Shown: positions 10,035-20,760 of the stretch, in pieces | Layout: each line of letters begins with the position of its first letter | How positions within the stretch are numbered: the first letter of the stretch is position 1 | Source: Euplotes cf. woodruffi 2 WChen-2021 | Lineage: Eukaryota > Ciliophora > Spirotrichea > Euplotida > Euplotidae | Direction of reading: 5' to 3' | NCBI GenBank assembly: GCA_021441665.1 | Contig: JAGYYN010011251.1 | Coordinates: 1 to 38,226 of the forward strand | DNA: 38,226 nucleotides | Made by a program: the position numbers and the translations under genes | Notes under the pieces: generated by a model | Seen by the model: the letters and a program-made list of their open reading frames with translations, nothing else | The model's database searches: none | Told to the model about the DNA's origin: nothing

Positions 10035-12104
10035 ATGGGAAATAACCAAGTGTTTTACGCATACGAAAGAGAAGACCTGCCTGTGGTCGAAGGAGAGACA
10101 AGACCCTGGAGACACATCGCACTCAAGCCAGATGAAGACTGTGTCTGCGAACTCTACCCCGGAGTCGATACCATTAAAAAGTCCTTCATGCGAGCAGTCG
10201 AGAAATACGGCAAAGAAGACTACCTTGGATATAGGCCAGTCGTTAGAACTGAGAAAAAGCTCAATCCTAAGACTAATGTTGAAGATGAAGTCCCTGTGTA
10301 CGGAGACTATATCTTCAAGACGTATAAGGAGATCTACGACCTTGTTGAGCCGTTCTCCAACTCTCTACATGACAAACAACTCTACGCAGACGTCGAAGAG
10401 GATGGAGATTCTCATAGAATGATTGGAATATTTGCTAAAAACTGCACAGAATGGGTCGTCACTGATCTTGCATGCGCTATGGCAAACATTTGTTCAGTTA
10501 CGCTTTATGATACACTCGGAGCAGACTCGACCGAGTACATCATCGACCAGTGAGAACTGAAAACTATCTGCCTTACAAGAGACAAAATCAAAATCTTAGC
10601 AAATCTGAAGAAAGCTGGAAAAGTCAATACACTCCAAAATTTCGTCGTTTTAGATCAGACAACTGAAGAAGATGAGAAGCTGTGTGAAGAGGTCGAAATC
10701 AAGCTACATAGCTTTGCTACCCTCGTTGAAGAAGGAAAGGAATTAAAGGTAAAACTACCTAGCCCACATAGAGATTCGATATATACTATCTGCTACACAA
10801 GTGGAACCACAGGAGATCCAAAAGGAGTTAAGCTGTCGCATATCAATTTAATTTGCCCAGGATCTGCATTGATCAAAGTAAATATCCCACTGTATCACTC
10901 AGACGTGCACCTATCGTACCTTCCTCTCGCACACGTAATGGAAAGAATCGTCATCGTCACATTGACAGGAAGAGGAGCAAAGATTGGGTTTTACCAAGGA
11001 GACGTCATGAAGCTGAAGGACGACCTGACTGCTCTCAAACCGACTATCTTTGTGTCTGTGCCAAGACTGTTCAACAGATTTTATGATGGAATGATGGCAA
11101 AGATCAAGGAACAGACTGGACTTAAGAAAAAGTTTGCGAGCTGGGCTATTTCTAGAAAACTCAACAACCTCCAGAAAAATGGTAATCCAACTAGCAACAT
11201 GCTTGATAAAATGGTATTCAATAAATTCAGAGATGCAGTTGGCGGCAATGTGAGAATGATGATCACAGGGTCTGCCCCAATCTCAAAGGACGTCATTAAT
11301 TTCTTAAAAATCGCATTTTGATGCCCGATTTATGAAGGCTACGGTCAGACAGAAACTGCTGGAGGATCGTGTGTCACTTACTCAGAAGATGGTGAAGCCG
11401 GTCATGTCGGTGGAGTTCTCCCCCACCACGAATTAAAACTTGTAGATGTTCCTGAGATGGACTACAGATCAACAGATAAAGATGAGTCAGGAAAACCACT
11501 ACCAAGAGGTGAAATATGCTTCAAAGGACACAGTAACTTCCTTGGATACTTCAGACTTCCCGACAAAACAGCAGAGACAATCGATGAGAAAGGCTGGATC
11601 CATACTGGTGACATCGGAGCTATTTTACCAAACGGCGCTTTGAAGATCATCGACAGAAAGAAGAATATTTTTAAACTCGCTCAAGGAGAATACATTGCAC
11701 CTGAAAAATTAGAGAACTCGTATAATAAAATTGACATTGTAAAGCAAATCTTCATTTATGGAGACTCTCTCCAGAGCACTCTTGTCTCAGTTATCGTTCC
11801 TGAAGAATCAGAAGTTATAAAAGCAGCAACTGAGAAGGGTCTTGATGCCAGTAACATGGACGAATTCCTTAAGTCGAAAGAATGGCTCGAAATCGTCACC
11901 GCTAAGTTTGAAGCTGCAAAGAAAGAAAATAAATTCTCTGGACTCGAGATTCCAAGAAAATATCATTTTGCAAGAGAAGAATGGACACTTGAAAATGGAA
12001 TGTTGACTCCTACTATGAAGTTAAAACGAAATGATGCAAGAAACAAATTCTATGACCAAATTAAGGAAATGTACGATGGAGCTAAATTACAAGGAGAAGA
12101 ATAA
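10035..12104 (+). CDS. ACSL: Long-chain acyl-CoA synthetase (fatty acid:CoA ligase, AMP-forming)
   Basis: An intact 689-aa frame, the usual size for ACSL. It activates long-chain fatty acids with ATP and CoA through an acyl-adenylate. The nucleotide-binding loop YTSGTTGDPKG is at residues 254-264, the YEGYGQTE motif at 433-440, and GWIHTGDIG at 520-528, followed by the hinge region IIDRKKNIFKLAQGEYIAPE. UGA occurs twice: codon 173 (IIDQ-UGA-ELKTI) and codon 429 (IAF-UGA-CPIYEGYGQTE, where other ACSLs have Gly). Cys is the plausible reading at both. No signal peptide, no peroxisomal C-terminal tripeptide (ends LQGEE), no intron and no frameshift. Spaced by 227 nt from the convergent gene that follows. 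Confidence 0.96.
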
Positions 12105-12331
12105 GATTACCTATTACGTCATTCAATAAAATCATTCTTCAACATTGTTACGTATAAAATAACATGATAAAATCTATTAAACTTAAAAAATATTAATCAT
12201 TTGTATTTAATAATTTTTAATTATTTTAATAAAGGATATTTAATTTTAAACTTGTGTATTTATTTACAGCAATAATATATTACTATAAAATGAAATAAAA
12301 ATGGTTTTACTACACTTAACTAAACTGAAAT

Positions 12332-14281
12332 TTATCTTCGCTCAGCTTCAAACGATTCTCCAAATATCTCTCCAATATTTATTGGTGATTCGCACCTTCT
12401 TTCTGACGGAAAGCGAATATCTGAGATATCGCTAGCCTGAGCCTTAATATTCAGCCTTGGAATGTTAAACGGTCTCTTCTTGTCAAAATCATTCGCTCCG
12501 ATATTATTAATAAGATGAGGGTCAGTTTTCATTCTGGATATCGAGAGTTTCCTCCGATTATCGATGATTTCTATTTCCCGCTCAAGCTTCTCGATCTGCA
12601 CTTTCCTTGCATTCGAGTACTGCTTTAAATTAAATGGTTTACTTTTGGCTCTTCTGTGCTGAGAACTCGACCCAGTCGCCGCGATGACTTCATCCTCATC
12701 GCAGCCGAAGCTAGGCGACTTTTTGAAGGCTGGATTGCCGCCGATTATAATCGAGCCGAATTCAGAATGCTGACTGAAGATAGATCGACGAGGACTTCAA
12801 GCGTCATCTTTGCCCTTCATCTGTATGATCTTTTCTTGGATGTCGATTGCATCGAAGACGCTTTTGTTTAGCCCTTCGTATTCTTCAAGTTTGGTTTTGA
12901 TCGTCTGCATCCTGTTTAGATTGTCTCTGATATTCAATTTGTACTTTGAGACTTTAGACCGCACATAGTCGACTAATTTCTTGTTCTTGTTAATCAGCAC
13001 TTTGTTCATTTCCTCGAGTTCCTGTATGTATTCACTTTGATCGCTGCATAGCTGTTTGTAGTTCGTAATGTCTTTTTCTTCAGGAATTGAGTTCAAGTCG
13101 AGCTTGGGGATTTTGTAACTTGGAAGATTAAAATTTTCACTACCAGTTCCACCACTAACATTCGAAATCTCTTCCATTATCTCATCTAAAGACGAGTCAT
13201 CTTTGGATTTATTGAGCTCATTGATGATATTGCACAGTCCTTCAATTTCCTTTTTTGAAGATTCAAGTTGTTTCATTAGAATTTCGTTATCTTTAACGAC
13301 GCTGCTGATTCCACGGCACGCGCTGGTGTCATCTCACAGGTAGCGAAGTTCGGAGAGTTTTTCGCGCAAGATGTAGTCATTATTTTGAGTAAATAGTCAT
13401 AATCTTTTCGATCTCGTTCCACTTTTTCTCCTTAACCTGCATGACGTATTCCTTTCGGTCGAGCTGTTCAATAATATCGCTGACTCTTTCTTCGCACTGG
13501 GCTTCGATTTCTTCTGCTGCAACTTGGTGGAAGTTCTTTATCTGTTCGAGGATCAAGCACTTATCATGTAGCTGAGCGATTTCAAAAGACTGCTCTTCTA
13601 GCAGCTTAACCAATTTGTCTTTCTCTTGCTTTAGGGTCTTTGCTTGTTTCTGGCTTTCCGCATTCTCAGAGCAAAGGTTAGCGATAATTTCTTTGTTGAT
13701 CTTCAAATTGTTATTTCAAATCGTTTATTTCCTCTTTCAGTCTCTTCAGCTGATTCCCCGATGAAAGCTTGCTAAATGCAGACGGTTATACTAATCCGAA
13801 GCAAAAAGGAATTTTGAATAAATTAGCAATTGCTAGTTGATTTCAGACTACTAATAGTCAAGTATTGAAAAATGTGATGAAAGGCTGAAATTTACATAAT
13901 TTTGAATTATATTCAAACTATGATAAATCAAAATAACCCTACACTATGTTATTTTATGAAGTGCTTGTATATTTGAATATTAAAAACAAGCGGGAATTAC
14001 ATGTAATAATCTACAGATTAATAATCAAATATTGCCGAATGCAAAGTCGATACTCCAACTGTGATTTTTATTAATGTAAACATAAGCAGTCAATATGAAG
14101 GTTCTAAGTCGCTACATAATGTTGCTGAATATGTAATTCTATTGAGTCAAACAGACTCGCATTAGCTGGAGATAAAACTGTACCTTGTCTCGAGACAGAT
14201 ATCGTCATTGTACTGGGAGCCTTCGGTGAAGGCAAGAGTCATCGCCATTCCATATCGCATGTTTTTCTTTTGGGAATCCAT
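12332..14281 (-). CDS. Coiled-coil protein, about 511 aa, two +1 frameshifts
   Basis: Not recognised; a predicted cytoskeletal coiled-coil protein. Exon 1 (14184-14281) starts MDSQKKNMRYGMAMTLAFTE. A long 412-nt intron (13772-14183) ends TTTAG and joins in phase 2. The frame meets AAA-TAA at 13711-13713 and again at 13380-13382; both times the +1 frame continues the same heptad-rich protein (NDLK|NNLKINKE; TIYSK|NDYILREKL). A long coiled coil covers roughly residues 40-330. A Ser-rich linker follows (with UGA as Cys in KDDA-UGA-SPRRS) and then a shorter coiled coil (QIEKLEREIEIIDNRRK). It ends with TAA at 12332. The large intron stands out against the 25-30-nt introns elsewhere and could hide eliminated DNA. 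Confidence 0.75.
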
Positions 14282-14391
14282 TTGTTATTAATTTTCAACG
14301 ATAATTTTTTGCTTTCGACTCGTACCTTTCGATTAATAATTTTAGGGCTATTTGAAGTTCATGTCTCACGCTTTTATTATTTTGAATTAAT

Positions 14392-15534
14392 ATGGAAGGA
14401 CCAACAGACCAGATGTCATTTTTAGATCAAATTTTAGAACAGCGGAAAATTATTGAAAAACAGTATGAAGAACAAAAGAAAGAAATTGAAAAACAACTGA
14501 TCGAAAAACGAAAATTACTTGCTCAAAAATAAAAAGATGTACAAGTATGCGATTATTTTTATAAATAACTTCTGAAAATTTTTCTTAATTTTCTCTATTG
14601 TTTTCTTTCACTTAAAAAATGTATTTTCTTTAATGAATATAGGAACGAAAAAGTTGCTAAAGTTGATGAGAACTACAATCAGATACAGTCAATGAAGAAG
14701 CGCAAAAAGGTTCTAATTAGTGCATACAACCAAGCGAAGTTGCAATATAAGCAAACGCAAGAGACCATCGATCAGTTAACAAATAGAGTACTTGCAATCA
14801 TAATCTTCTATAGGACTATATCCAGCGATACTTGACAGATGAAAAAGACAAAAAGAAGTATAAAGAGCTTAAGCTCTCTGAACAGCTGCTCCGGTACAAA
14901 AGGTAAAGTCTTCAGCATTTCCAAACCAAAATTTTAATTATTTTTAAACTAATCCTCTAATTGCAATTTAGTCTGGGGAAAGAATGTGGTGGAATTTTCA
15001 AGCCGAAATAACCGACCTGTCATAAGCTACTACAACCCAGTCGAAGAGACTTGCATCGAGGATAGCCCAGACGACAAAAGCAAATACGAGTACAAGCCGA
15101 AAGATAGTCGATTAAAGCTGAATATCAACGACATTATGGACGAACAGCCGAGTTTTGGGGATGTCGAAGCCCAGTATACAATCAGGTCTCAGAACGTTCA
15201 GCCGAAGACACCAGTGAATCATTTTGATAAGCATCTTAAAATTCGATCATCCCTCGGCCACCCTGTTCCTAGTTCGGTCCATCATCTTGACACCCACAGT
15301 GCGAGAAGTTATAATGACGGGCTGCCAAGTTGTGACGTTTCTTCTTTTGGAGGACAGACGATCAGAAAGGAGATTAAAAAGTCAAAAAACAGGCATAAAA
15401 TCGAGAACTTTTGGGCGAAGCTAGAACAGCTTTACAGTGACTATCCAGCAAAGAAAATCAACGACGTTTTGAAGCTTTCAACGACTATTAAGTCATCAGT
15501 GATTAATTCACCTCGAGGCCATAGTTACCATTAA
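14392..15534 (+). CDS. Coiled-coil protein, about 315 aa, three introns and two frameshifts
   Basis: Not recognised. The first 150 residues are Lys/Glu/Gln-rich coiled coil (LEQRKIIEKQYEEQKKEIEK). Introns lie at 14545-14642, 14788-14813 (26 nt) and 14903-14971. AAA-TAA shifts occur at 14530 and 15009. The first is supported by splice phase: only the +1 frame reaches exon 2 without a stop. After the coiled coil comes LGKECGGIFKPK, then a disordered Ser/His/Asp-rich tail ending RGHSYH with TAA at 15532. It is divergent from the gene at 12332-14281 with 110 nt between the two start codons, so they may share a promoter region. Probably a cytoskeletal protein, but that is inferred from composition only. 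Confidence 0.72.
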
Positions 15535-15655
15535 CTAAGAATTCTCTTTCAATTTTCGATCAAAATCAATGCATATAAAATATTGAAGCATACTCAGTTG
15601 GGTTTAATCTTGAGCTAAAAATGCATGATCTAATTGCATATTTTAAATGGAATAA

Positions 15656-16306
15656 TTACCATTGGTAAGGCAGTTCAATCTTTCTGACTTCGTCAGTTGC
15701 AGACATCGTCTGGTCATATTCCACCACGGACTTTTCCCCTTTGACAACTGGCGGCTTCTTAATAATTTTCAGGTTATTTTTCATGTTCTGACGGAACTCC
15801 TCAAACGGCGTGAGTTTTTCTTTCTTCTGGGGCTTAAGAGTAATGCTTGCTTTATTTGTAGTAAACACTAATGCTTTTGAGGTAAAAGTCGAGCCAGCTT
15901 GGAGAAGGAGCGTTTAAGTAGATTCTTAATACAGTCAGCCTGCTTCTTTCGTACCTTTCGTTAAACAGCTCGGTTCCTATAATGTGCCAATTTTGAGCGT
16001 CGCCTTCGAAATGTGCGTTTTTCATGAGTTTGTAGTTAGACAAAATCGTCTTCCAATTCGCGCTTTTCTCTAACTCTGCTTTGGAGTCTTTCTCTCCTTT
16101 AAACTGCTTGATCGTGACTGAAGAAACGTAGAAATTTTGGAAGATGATGTAGTTAAATCCACAGTCGTGGGAGGAGAACGAAATGTCATAGTATGCTCTT
16201 GACGGCTTCTTAGACGAGTTTTTCTGTTTTGGCGAGACAGTTCAGTCTGCTTGCAAAACCTATTTGATTAAGCGTTCTCTCTTACCGAATACTTTTGATA
16301 CTCCAT
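15656..16306 (-). CDS. NICN1: Nicolin-1, subunit of the tubulin polyglutamylase complex
   Basis: A 207-aa product (human nicolin-1 is 213). Nicolin-1 co-purifies with the tubulin polyglutamylase complex, which adds glutamate side chains to axonemal and other microtubules. Exon 1 (16286-16306) codes MEYQKYS; a 26-nt intron (16260-16285) follows. The match to nicolin is in order and nearly ungapped: IIFQNFYVSSVTIKQF (human ITFKNYYTAFLSIRVRQY), NWKTILSNYKLMKN, and LRIYLNAPSPSWLDFYLKSI (human LRLILRQPSPLWLSFTVEEL). At 15852-15854 AAA-TAA forces a +1 shift into KASITLKPQKKEKLTPFEEF. UGA (Cys) occurs once. The family match ends close to the shift site, so termination there would give a shorter but largely complete core. 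Confidence 0.87.
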
Positions 16307-16498
16307 TTATTTAAAATATGTTCAATTTCTAAATTTCAAATTTATTTTGGTTATAACTTCTTATGATAATTCTAGCTAATTATTTTTGTATTTTAACAAA
16401 AATAAAAATATCATGATTATCTTAAAATTTTTATCTTCGCAATTTAAAAATAAAATAATTATTTTAAATCGCATATTATTGGCACTTCTATAATAAAA

Positions 16499-17836
16499 AT
16501 GAAAGCTGTAGTCTTACTGACTGCTTTGATTATTTCAGTTGCTTATGCGAATGTGCAGCTGTTGCAAGAAAGGTTCGTATTCATAGCTATAATAATTAAT
16601 TACACTATATAAATATTTAATACTTCATCATTACTTTCACAAGAAGCATCTTAGAGATAGGCGATAATAATGCTCACAAAATTTGAGCCAATTTTAATTT
16701 AACTAGCTGAGCATGAGGCTTAATACCTGCTAAGCTATGATATTTAAGCTGTAATTTTATTTACTTCAACTGGTTCGAAGATATCTAGTGCATAATCTGA
16801 TTTCACTAAAAATGATCTATTCTAATCTGATATCAATAGCGATGCAATTGATCAAATTTCCGGATTTATCAAAGAAAAAATCACTCGACTAGAAACTCAA
16901 AGTCCAACTGAAGGAAAGGATGTTTTCAATGAAAGACCGATTATTGGAATCTGGACTCAACCACACAACGAAACTGCTGGATACATCATGGCTGCATATG
17001 TAAAGTTTATCGAAATGGCTGGAGCCAGAGTCATTCCCCTCAACTGTAACGACACAGATGCACATTTGCTCGATCTCGTCACTCAAATCAATGGAGTGGT
17101 TTACCCTGGCGGTGAAACTATTCTTCTGAATGATGACGGAAGTTACACTGACTATGCAAGAAAGGGCAAAATTGTACTCGATAAAATCAAAGAAATGAAC
17201 GATCAAGGAATCTATTACCCTGTGTGGGGCATTTGCTTAGGATTTCAAGAAATCACTGTAATTGAAGCTCGATATCCTGATGTATTCCAAAGATATAAAT
17301 TTGATTCAGATAATGTTGCAAATAATGTAACCTTTGTTGGAGATCTCGAGGAATCTAGGCTTTATAAATCGATTCCAAAAGAGCTACTTGATGCACTTCA
17401 AACAGAAAATACTAAATATTAATGATAAAAGTATTGAGTAAATAGTTATATTACATATAACCACCATCATGATGGAGTTTATCCACACACTTATAAAAAT
17501 TACAAAGAACTCCAGCAGTACTATGTCCTCGCTGTTTCCTATGATAACAAAGGTCTCGAGTACACAGCAACAATAGAGCACAAAAAGTATCCTATCTACG
17601 GTCATCAATACCACCCAGAAAAAACAGCTTTTATCTGGGGAAAAGACTTAGTGATTCCGCATTACAAAAAGGCTCAAGATCTCATGCAGTACTATGCAAA
17701 TTTCTTCGTGAACGAAGCAAAGAAAAATTCAAACCACTTCAGGAAGGAATCGGAGGAAAGGTCGAACTTAATACAAAACTTCAAGATCGAGTTTACAAAT
17801 TCGCACTCTGAAGATATCTATGTATTTCCTTACTAG
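16499..17836 (+). CDS. GGH: Gamma-glutamyl hydrolase (folate gamma-glutamyl hydrolase, peptidase C26)
   Basis: Removes glutamates from folate polyglutamates in lysosomes or outside the cell. The signal peptide MKAVVLLTALIISVAYA is visible. An intron at 16573-16839 (267 nt, phase 2) precedes the conserved body: RPIIGIWTQP, GVVYPGGE, the catalytic cysteine in YPVWGICLGFQ (about Cys157), then GHQYHPEK with the catalytic His (about His270; most relatives have QWHPE) and YYANFFVNEAKKNSNHF. About 343 aa, as in the family. Between TENTKY and NHHHDGVYPHTYK the DNA carries a 39-nt insert with in-frame TAA codons and no usable GT-AG boundaries (17417-17455; separate entry). No frameshift and no UGA in the conserved core. 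Confidence 0.92.
17417..17455 (+). other. Candidate 39-bp TA-bounded internal eliminated sequence in GGH
   Basis: The insert starts at the TA of a TAT codon and is followed by another TA at 17456. Deleting it with one TA gives AAA-TAT-AAC-CAC, exactly restoring the family sequence TKY-NHHHDG in the same frame. It holds two in-frame TAA stops and is all A/T except for six G or C. No GT lies upstream that could begin an intron containing the first stop. Its ends (TATTAATG and, inverted, TATGTAAT) are loosely similar. TA-bounded short IESs are known from Euplotes germline DNA. Confidence 0.65.
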
Positions 17837-18407
17837 TGAGTTGATATTTCAGTGCTTTAATCTTCACTTTAAATATCGTGTTGCCGATGCAGTTCTCTCT
17901 ACATTTGTCTTCCTCGCCTGGTCCAGTGCTGCAATTGAATATAAAATCAATCGCAGTTGTGGCTGGATTTATTACCAAATTTGAGGATTTAACAGGGTCG
18001 ATAACATGGATAAAATTGAAAAATTTTGATGCTTATATGAAGAATTTAGACAACACGGATGCAGGATTTTATTATTTAGAATGTATTAGAATTGAATAAG
18101 TGTGGGTAATCATTTAAAATTCACAAATTGAATTTAAACCGTTTGGATGATTCAATGTAAAAGATGATGATTGGTGCTGTATTTCATATTAGCGAGGTTG
18201 GTTAAAAAATACTTAATAGCTAAAGAGTTTTTATATTTATCTGAATAATAGTTTACTTGCTGTTGGATACTCAAGAAGATTAAAGGATTTAAATTGTGTC
18301 GAACTAAAAATTCGTTAAATTTATATTTAATTGTTAAGCTTATTCTTATTTTGAAAATCCAGTTGTTATGCTTTCTGTGTTGTACTTCGTAGTCCCCGCC
18401 TACAAAT
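17837..18407. other. Spacer between convergent genes, with a possible short open frame
   Basis: Between the GGH stop and the stop of the CEP78-like gene. A GC-richer stretch at about 17878-17990 is open in several frames. A plus frame (reading UGA as Cys) contains a hydrophobic run AVLSTFVFLAWSSAA; a minus frame reads INPATTAIDFIFNCSTGP. I cannot choose between them or tie either to a neighbour. The remainder is AT-rich with nothing supportable. Confidence 0.3.
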
Positions 18408-20491
18408 TTACAAATTTCTGCTTACTTTATGTAATGAGTTGATTCCATGTTTCCTCTTAGATACATTCCGAGTTCAAGACTTGTTGGTTGATGATTTTGA
18501 GTTCAAAAGGTCATCAGGCATAATCGTCTTCTTTTTGCATTTTTCTTTATCTTTCTTTGAAGCCACAGAACTTGGATTTAAATTTATATCGATTCTATCT
18601 AAAAAGTCTTGATTTGTATTGATATTTATGCTATTATTGGTTAAGTCCTTCATCGTTCCGATTTTGTTTAGCACTTTCGTCGGCACATCAATATCGTAAA
18701 TATCTTTATTTAAGCCATTTGCTCTTGATTTGTTTTCCTTTTGATTTCAAGCTATCAATATTTTTCAATAAAACTAATGCAGTTTTATTTTTGTATTTTA
18801 TTAGAATATCCGGTGTTTCCGTGCATTTCAAGCGAAACAATACCGCTGTTTTCTTTCAGCTGGCTACAGAAGTTCTTCATAAGGTCAGGACTGATTTTAT
18901 TATAGGAAATATCAATGTGTCTCATGTAGTCGTCATGCAGCACCCATCTTGTTAAAGACTGCATGAAGTGCTTTCCTAGTTTATTCCGCCTGAGAATAAT
19001 TGACTTCAACCCGATTCTGTCTATATGCTCAGGGTACTCATTTCGAATGCTGTAGACCCAGATTATGCTGTCTCTTTTCTCAGTCTGCGCCTGCATTATC
19101 CTCACTATAAGGCCTCCCATCGAGTCGGGGATGTTGTTTCCACGTAGATCAAGAGTTTGGCAGTTTTCTCAGTTCCTGAGGGACTCTTCTAAAGACTCTA
19201 AAAATTCAAATGGTAAAGTGCATTTGTTGATCGCTAATGTTTCTAAGGACAGTGCATTGCTGATTCACTCAGAAAGACTGCTCCAAGAGTCTTTGCTTAA
19301 ATTTACTCCTCATATTTGTAACAGATTTAGTCTTCTGTTTAAGCTCAAGTTCGGCTTCAATCAGTGTATAAGCGGAGCATTTAAAAGCATATTTTGAGAC
19401 AGAGTCTTTCCCTTTCCAATATCGCCACTTGGCTTCTTTGAATTCTTTTTGTTAATAGTAGCTTTCTTTGCTTTAGTTTTATCTAAAAACTGGTCGAATT
19501 TTTCCATTTCTATATAATACTTCATTCACACTTACCATCTGGATCTGCAAGGTTCGAAAATAGTTTTATAGCACCGACAATTTTAAAATCTGCGACGATA
19601 TGGCCGAATATTTCAATATCATTTTTGTCGAGGGTATCAATCAATCACTTGACTTCATCATTTTTGATGCTAAAGGTGATTTATTTAATCTTACTATATC
19701 GCTCAAAGCTCTTTATATCTTGTGAGCAGCCGGTCGTTGTCTCCATATCGTTGCATTGAGTACTCCCCGACTTTATTTTGAAGCAGCCGGTACATGCTTT
19801 TAACTCCTGCTTTATTTAAGCATAGCAGAGTCACTGAACTTCATCAAGTCGTCTTTGTTGGTTGCACTTTTGACTGCTGATTTATCTCGACTCCTTCGGG
19901 TCTTCGAAACTGTTCTTCTTCTCGGTGTTTTGCCAAGTTTTAATTTGATTGGAGACGTCTTGGTCTTGAGCCGTTTGCTGCTGACTTGATTATTTGAAAT
20001 AGTCGCCGTGTCGTGTCTTTCAGGGTAATTAATACTGTTCTTTGACAACTCGTTGAAGTCGTCGCTTTGTCGGTCTATATTTTATCCGTTTTAACAAGAA
20101 AAACAAGCTGTCTAAGGCAACTGCCAATAAAGCAACAGCAGAAGTTAAATTAAACCGATCGTTGGATTAGAACGACTGATTACGCTGGTAGCTTTTCTTA
20201 TCAGGAGACGTCTTGCTTTCTTCAAGCAGCATGAGCTCCTTGTGAATAAGAGCGTCTATTTCCTGTTTACTTTCGCTGCAGCGAGTTTAAATTTTGAAAG
20301 TGGAATATAAGCTGGTCGTGCTCTTCCTCATTATCAGAGAGCTTGATGTTTTTCAGCATATCGTCGCTAACCACTAAAGTATTTAGCAGCCTGTTGTCTC
20401 GAGAAACCGTGCTGTTCGCTGATTTCTTTTTGTAAATGCCTTTGGTCTCCTTTTTACTCGAGCTTCTCTCGTGGCTTTTCTTGTGCTTCAT
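18408..20491 (-). CDS. CEP78: CEP78-like leucine-rich-repeat centriolar protein, about 639 aa, four frameshifts
   Basis: CEP78 is an LRR protein of centrioles and basal bodies needed for normal cilia. Here the LRR core reads ...TLDLRGNNIPDS, IMQAQTEKRDSIIWVYSIRN, GLKSIILRRNKLG, MRHIDISYNKIS. This follows human CEP78 in order ([45 protein letters not shown]). RYKELCAIYI near the front resembles CEP78 HYEYLCALQN. Model: ATG 20491; AAG-TAA shift 20267; intron 20075-20183; AAA-TAA shift 19812; introns 19670-19694 (25 nt) and 19510-19535 (26 nt); AAA-TAA shifts 18785 and 18706; stop TAA 18408. All phases agree. The exon at 19812-20074 has no ATG of its own, which is why I attach the upstream frame (20184-20491) as its 5' end. 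If that is wrong, 20167-20491 is a separate 107-aa gene. The Lys/Ser-rich N-terminus and C-terminal tail look disordered. Confidence 0.72.
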
Positions 20492-20760
20492 TTATGTAAA
20501 TTATAAATAAATTCGGGTTGATGTGGTCAGCGGGGGTTTTAATTCAATAAAATTAATGTATATTAATTAAAGGGTACTGAGGCTTGCGATATATTAAGAA
20601 AATTTTCAAATTATTTTTTTTCAATTATGCTTTTATTTGTTAAAACTTTTACATTTAAGGCTTAAAAATTAAAAATCGAAGAAATTATATAAAATTTGCT
20701 TAATTTTTCCTGTTGAAGAAAACTTTGACTTAATTTTTTGTAAATATTAACTATTAGTTG

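Noticed and set aside
10551-11321. UGA as tryptophan (Blepharisma or mycoplasma code)
   Set aside because: Conserved columns call for Cys or a small residue, and tryptophans are already encoded by TGG at the expected places.
17431-17445. A 15-nt heterotrich-type intron (GT...AG) inside GGH
   Set aside because: Removing it leaves two in-frame TAA codons upstream; only removal of the 39-bp TA-bounded segment restores the protein.
20530-20538. GGGGGTTTT as a telomere repeat
   Set aside because: It occurs once and is not repeated; it sits in an ordinary spacer.
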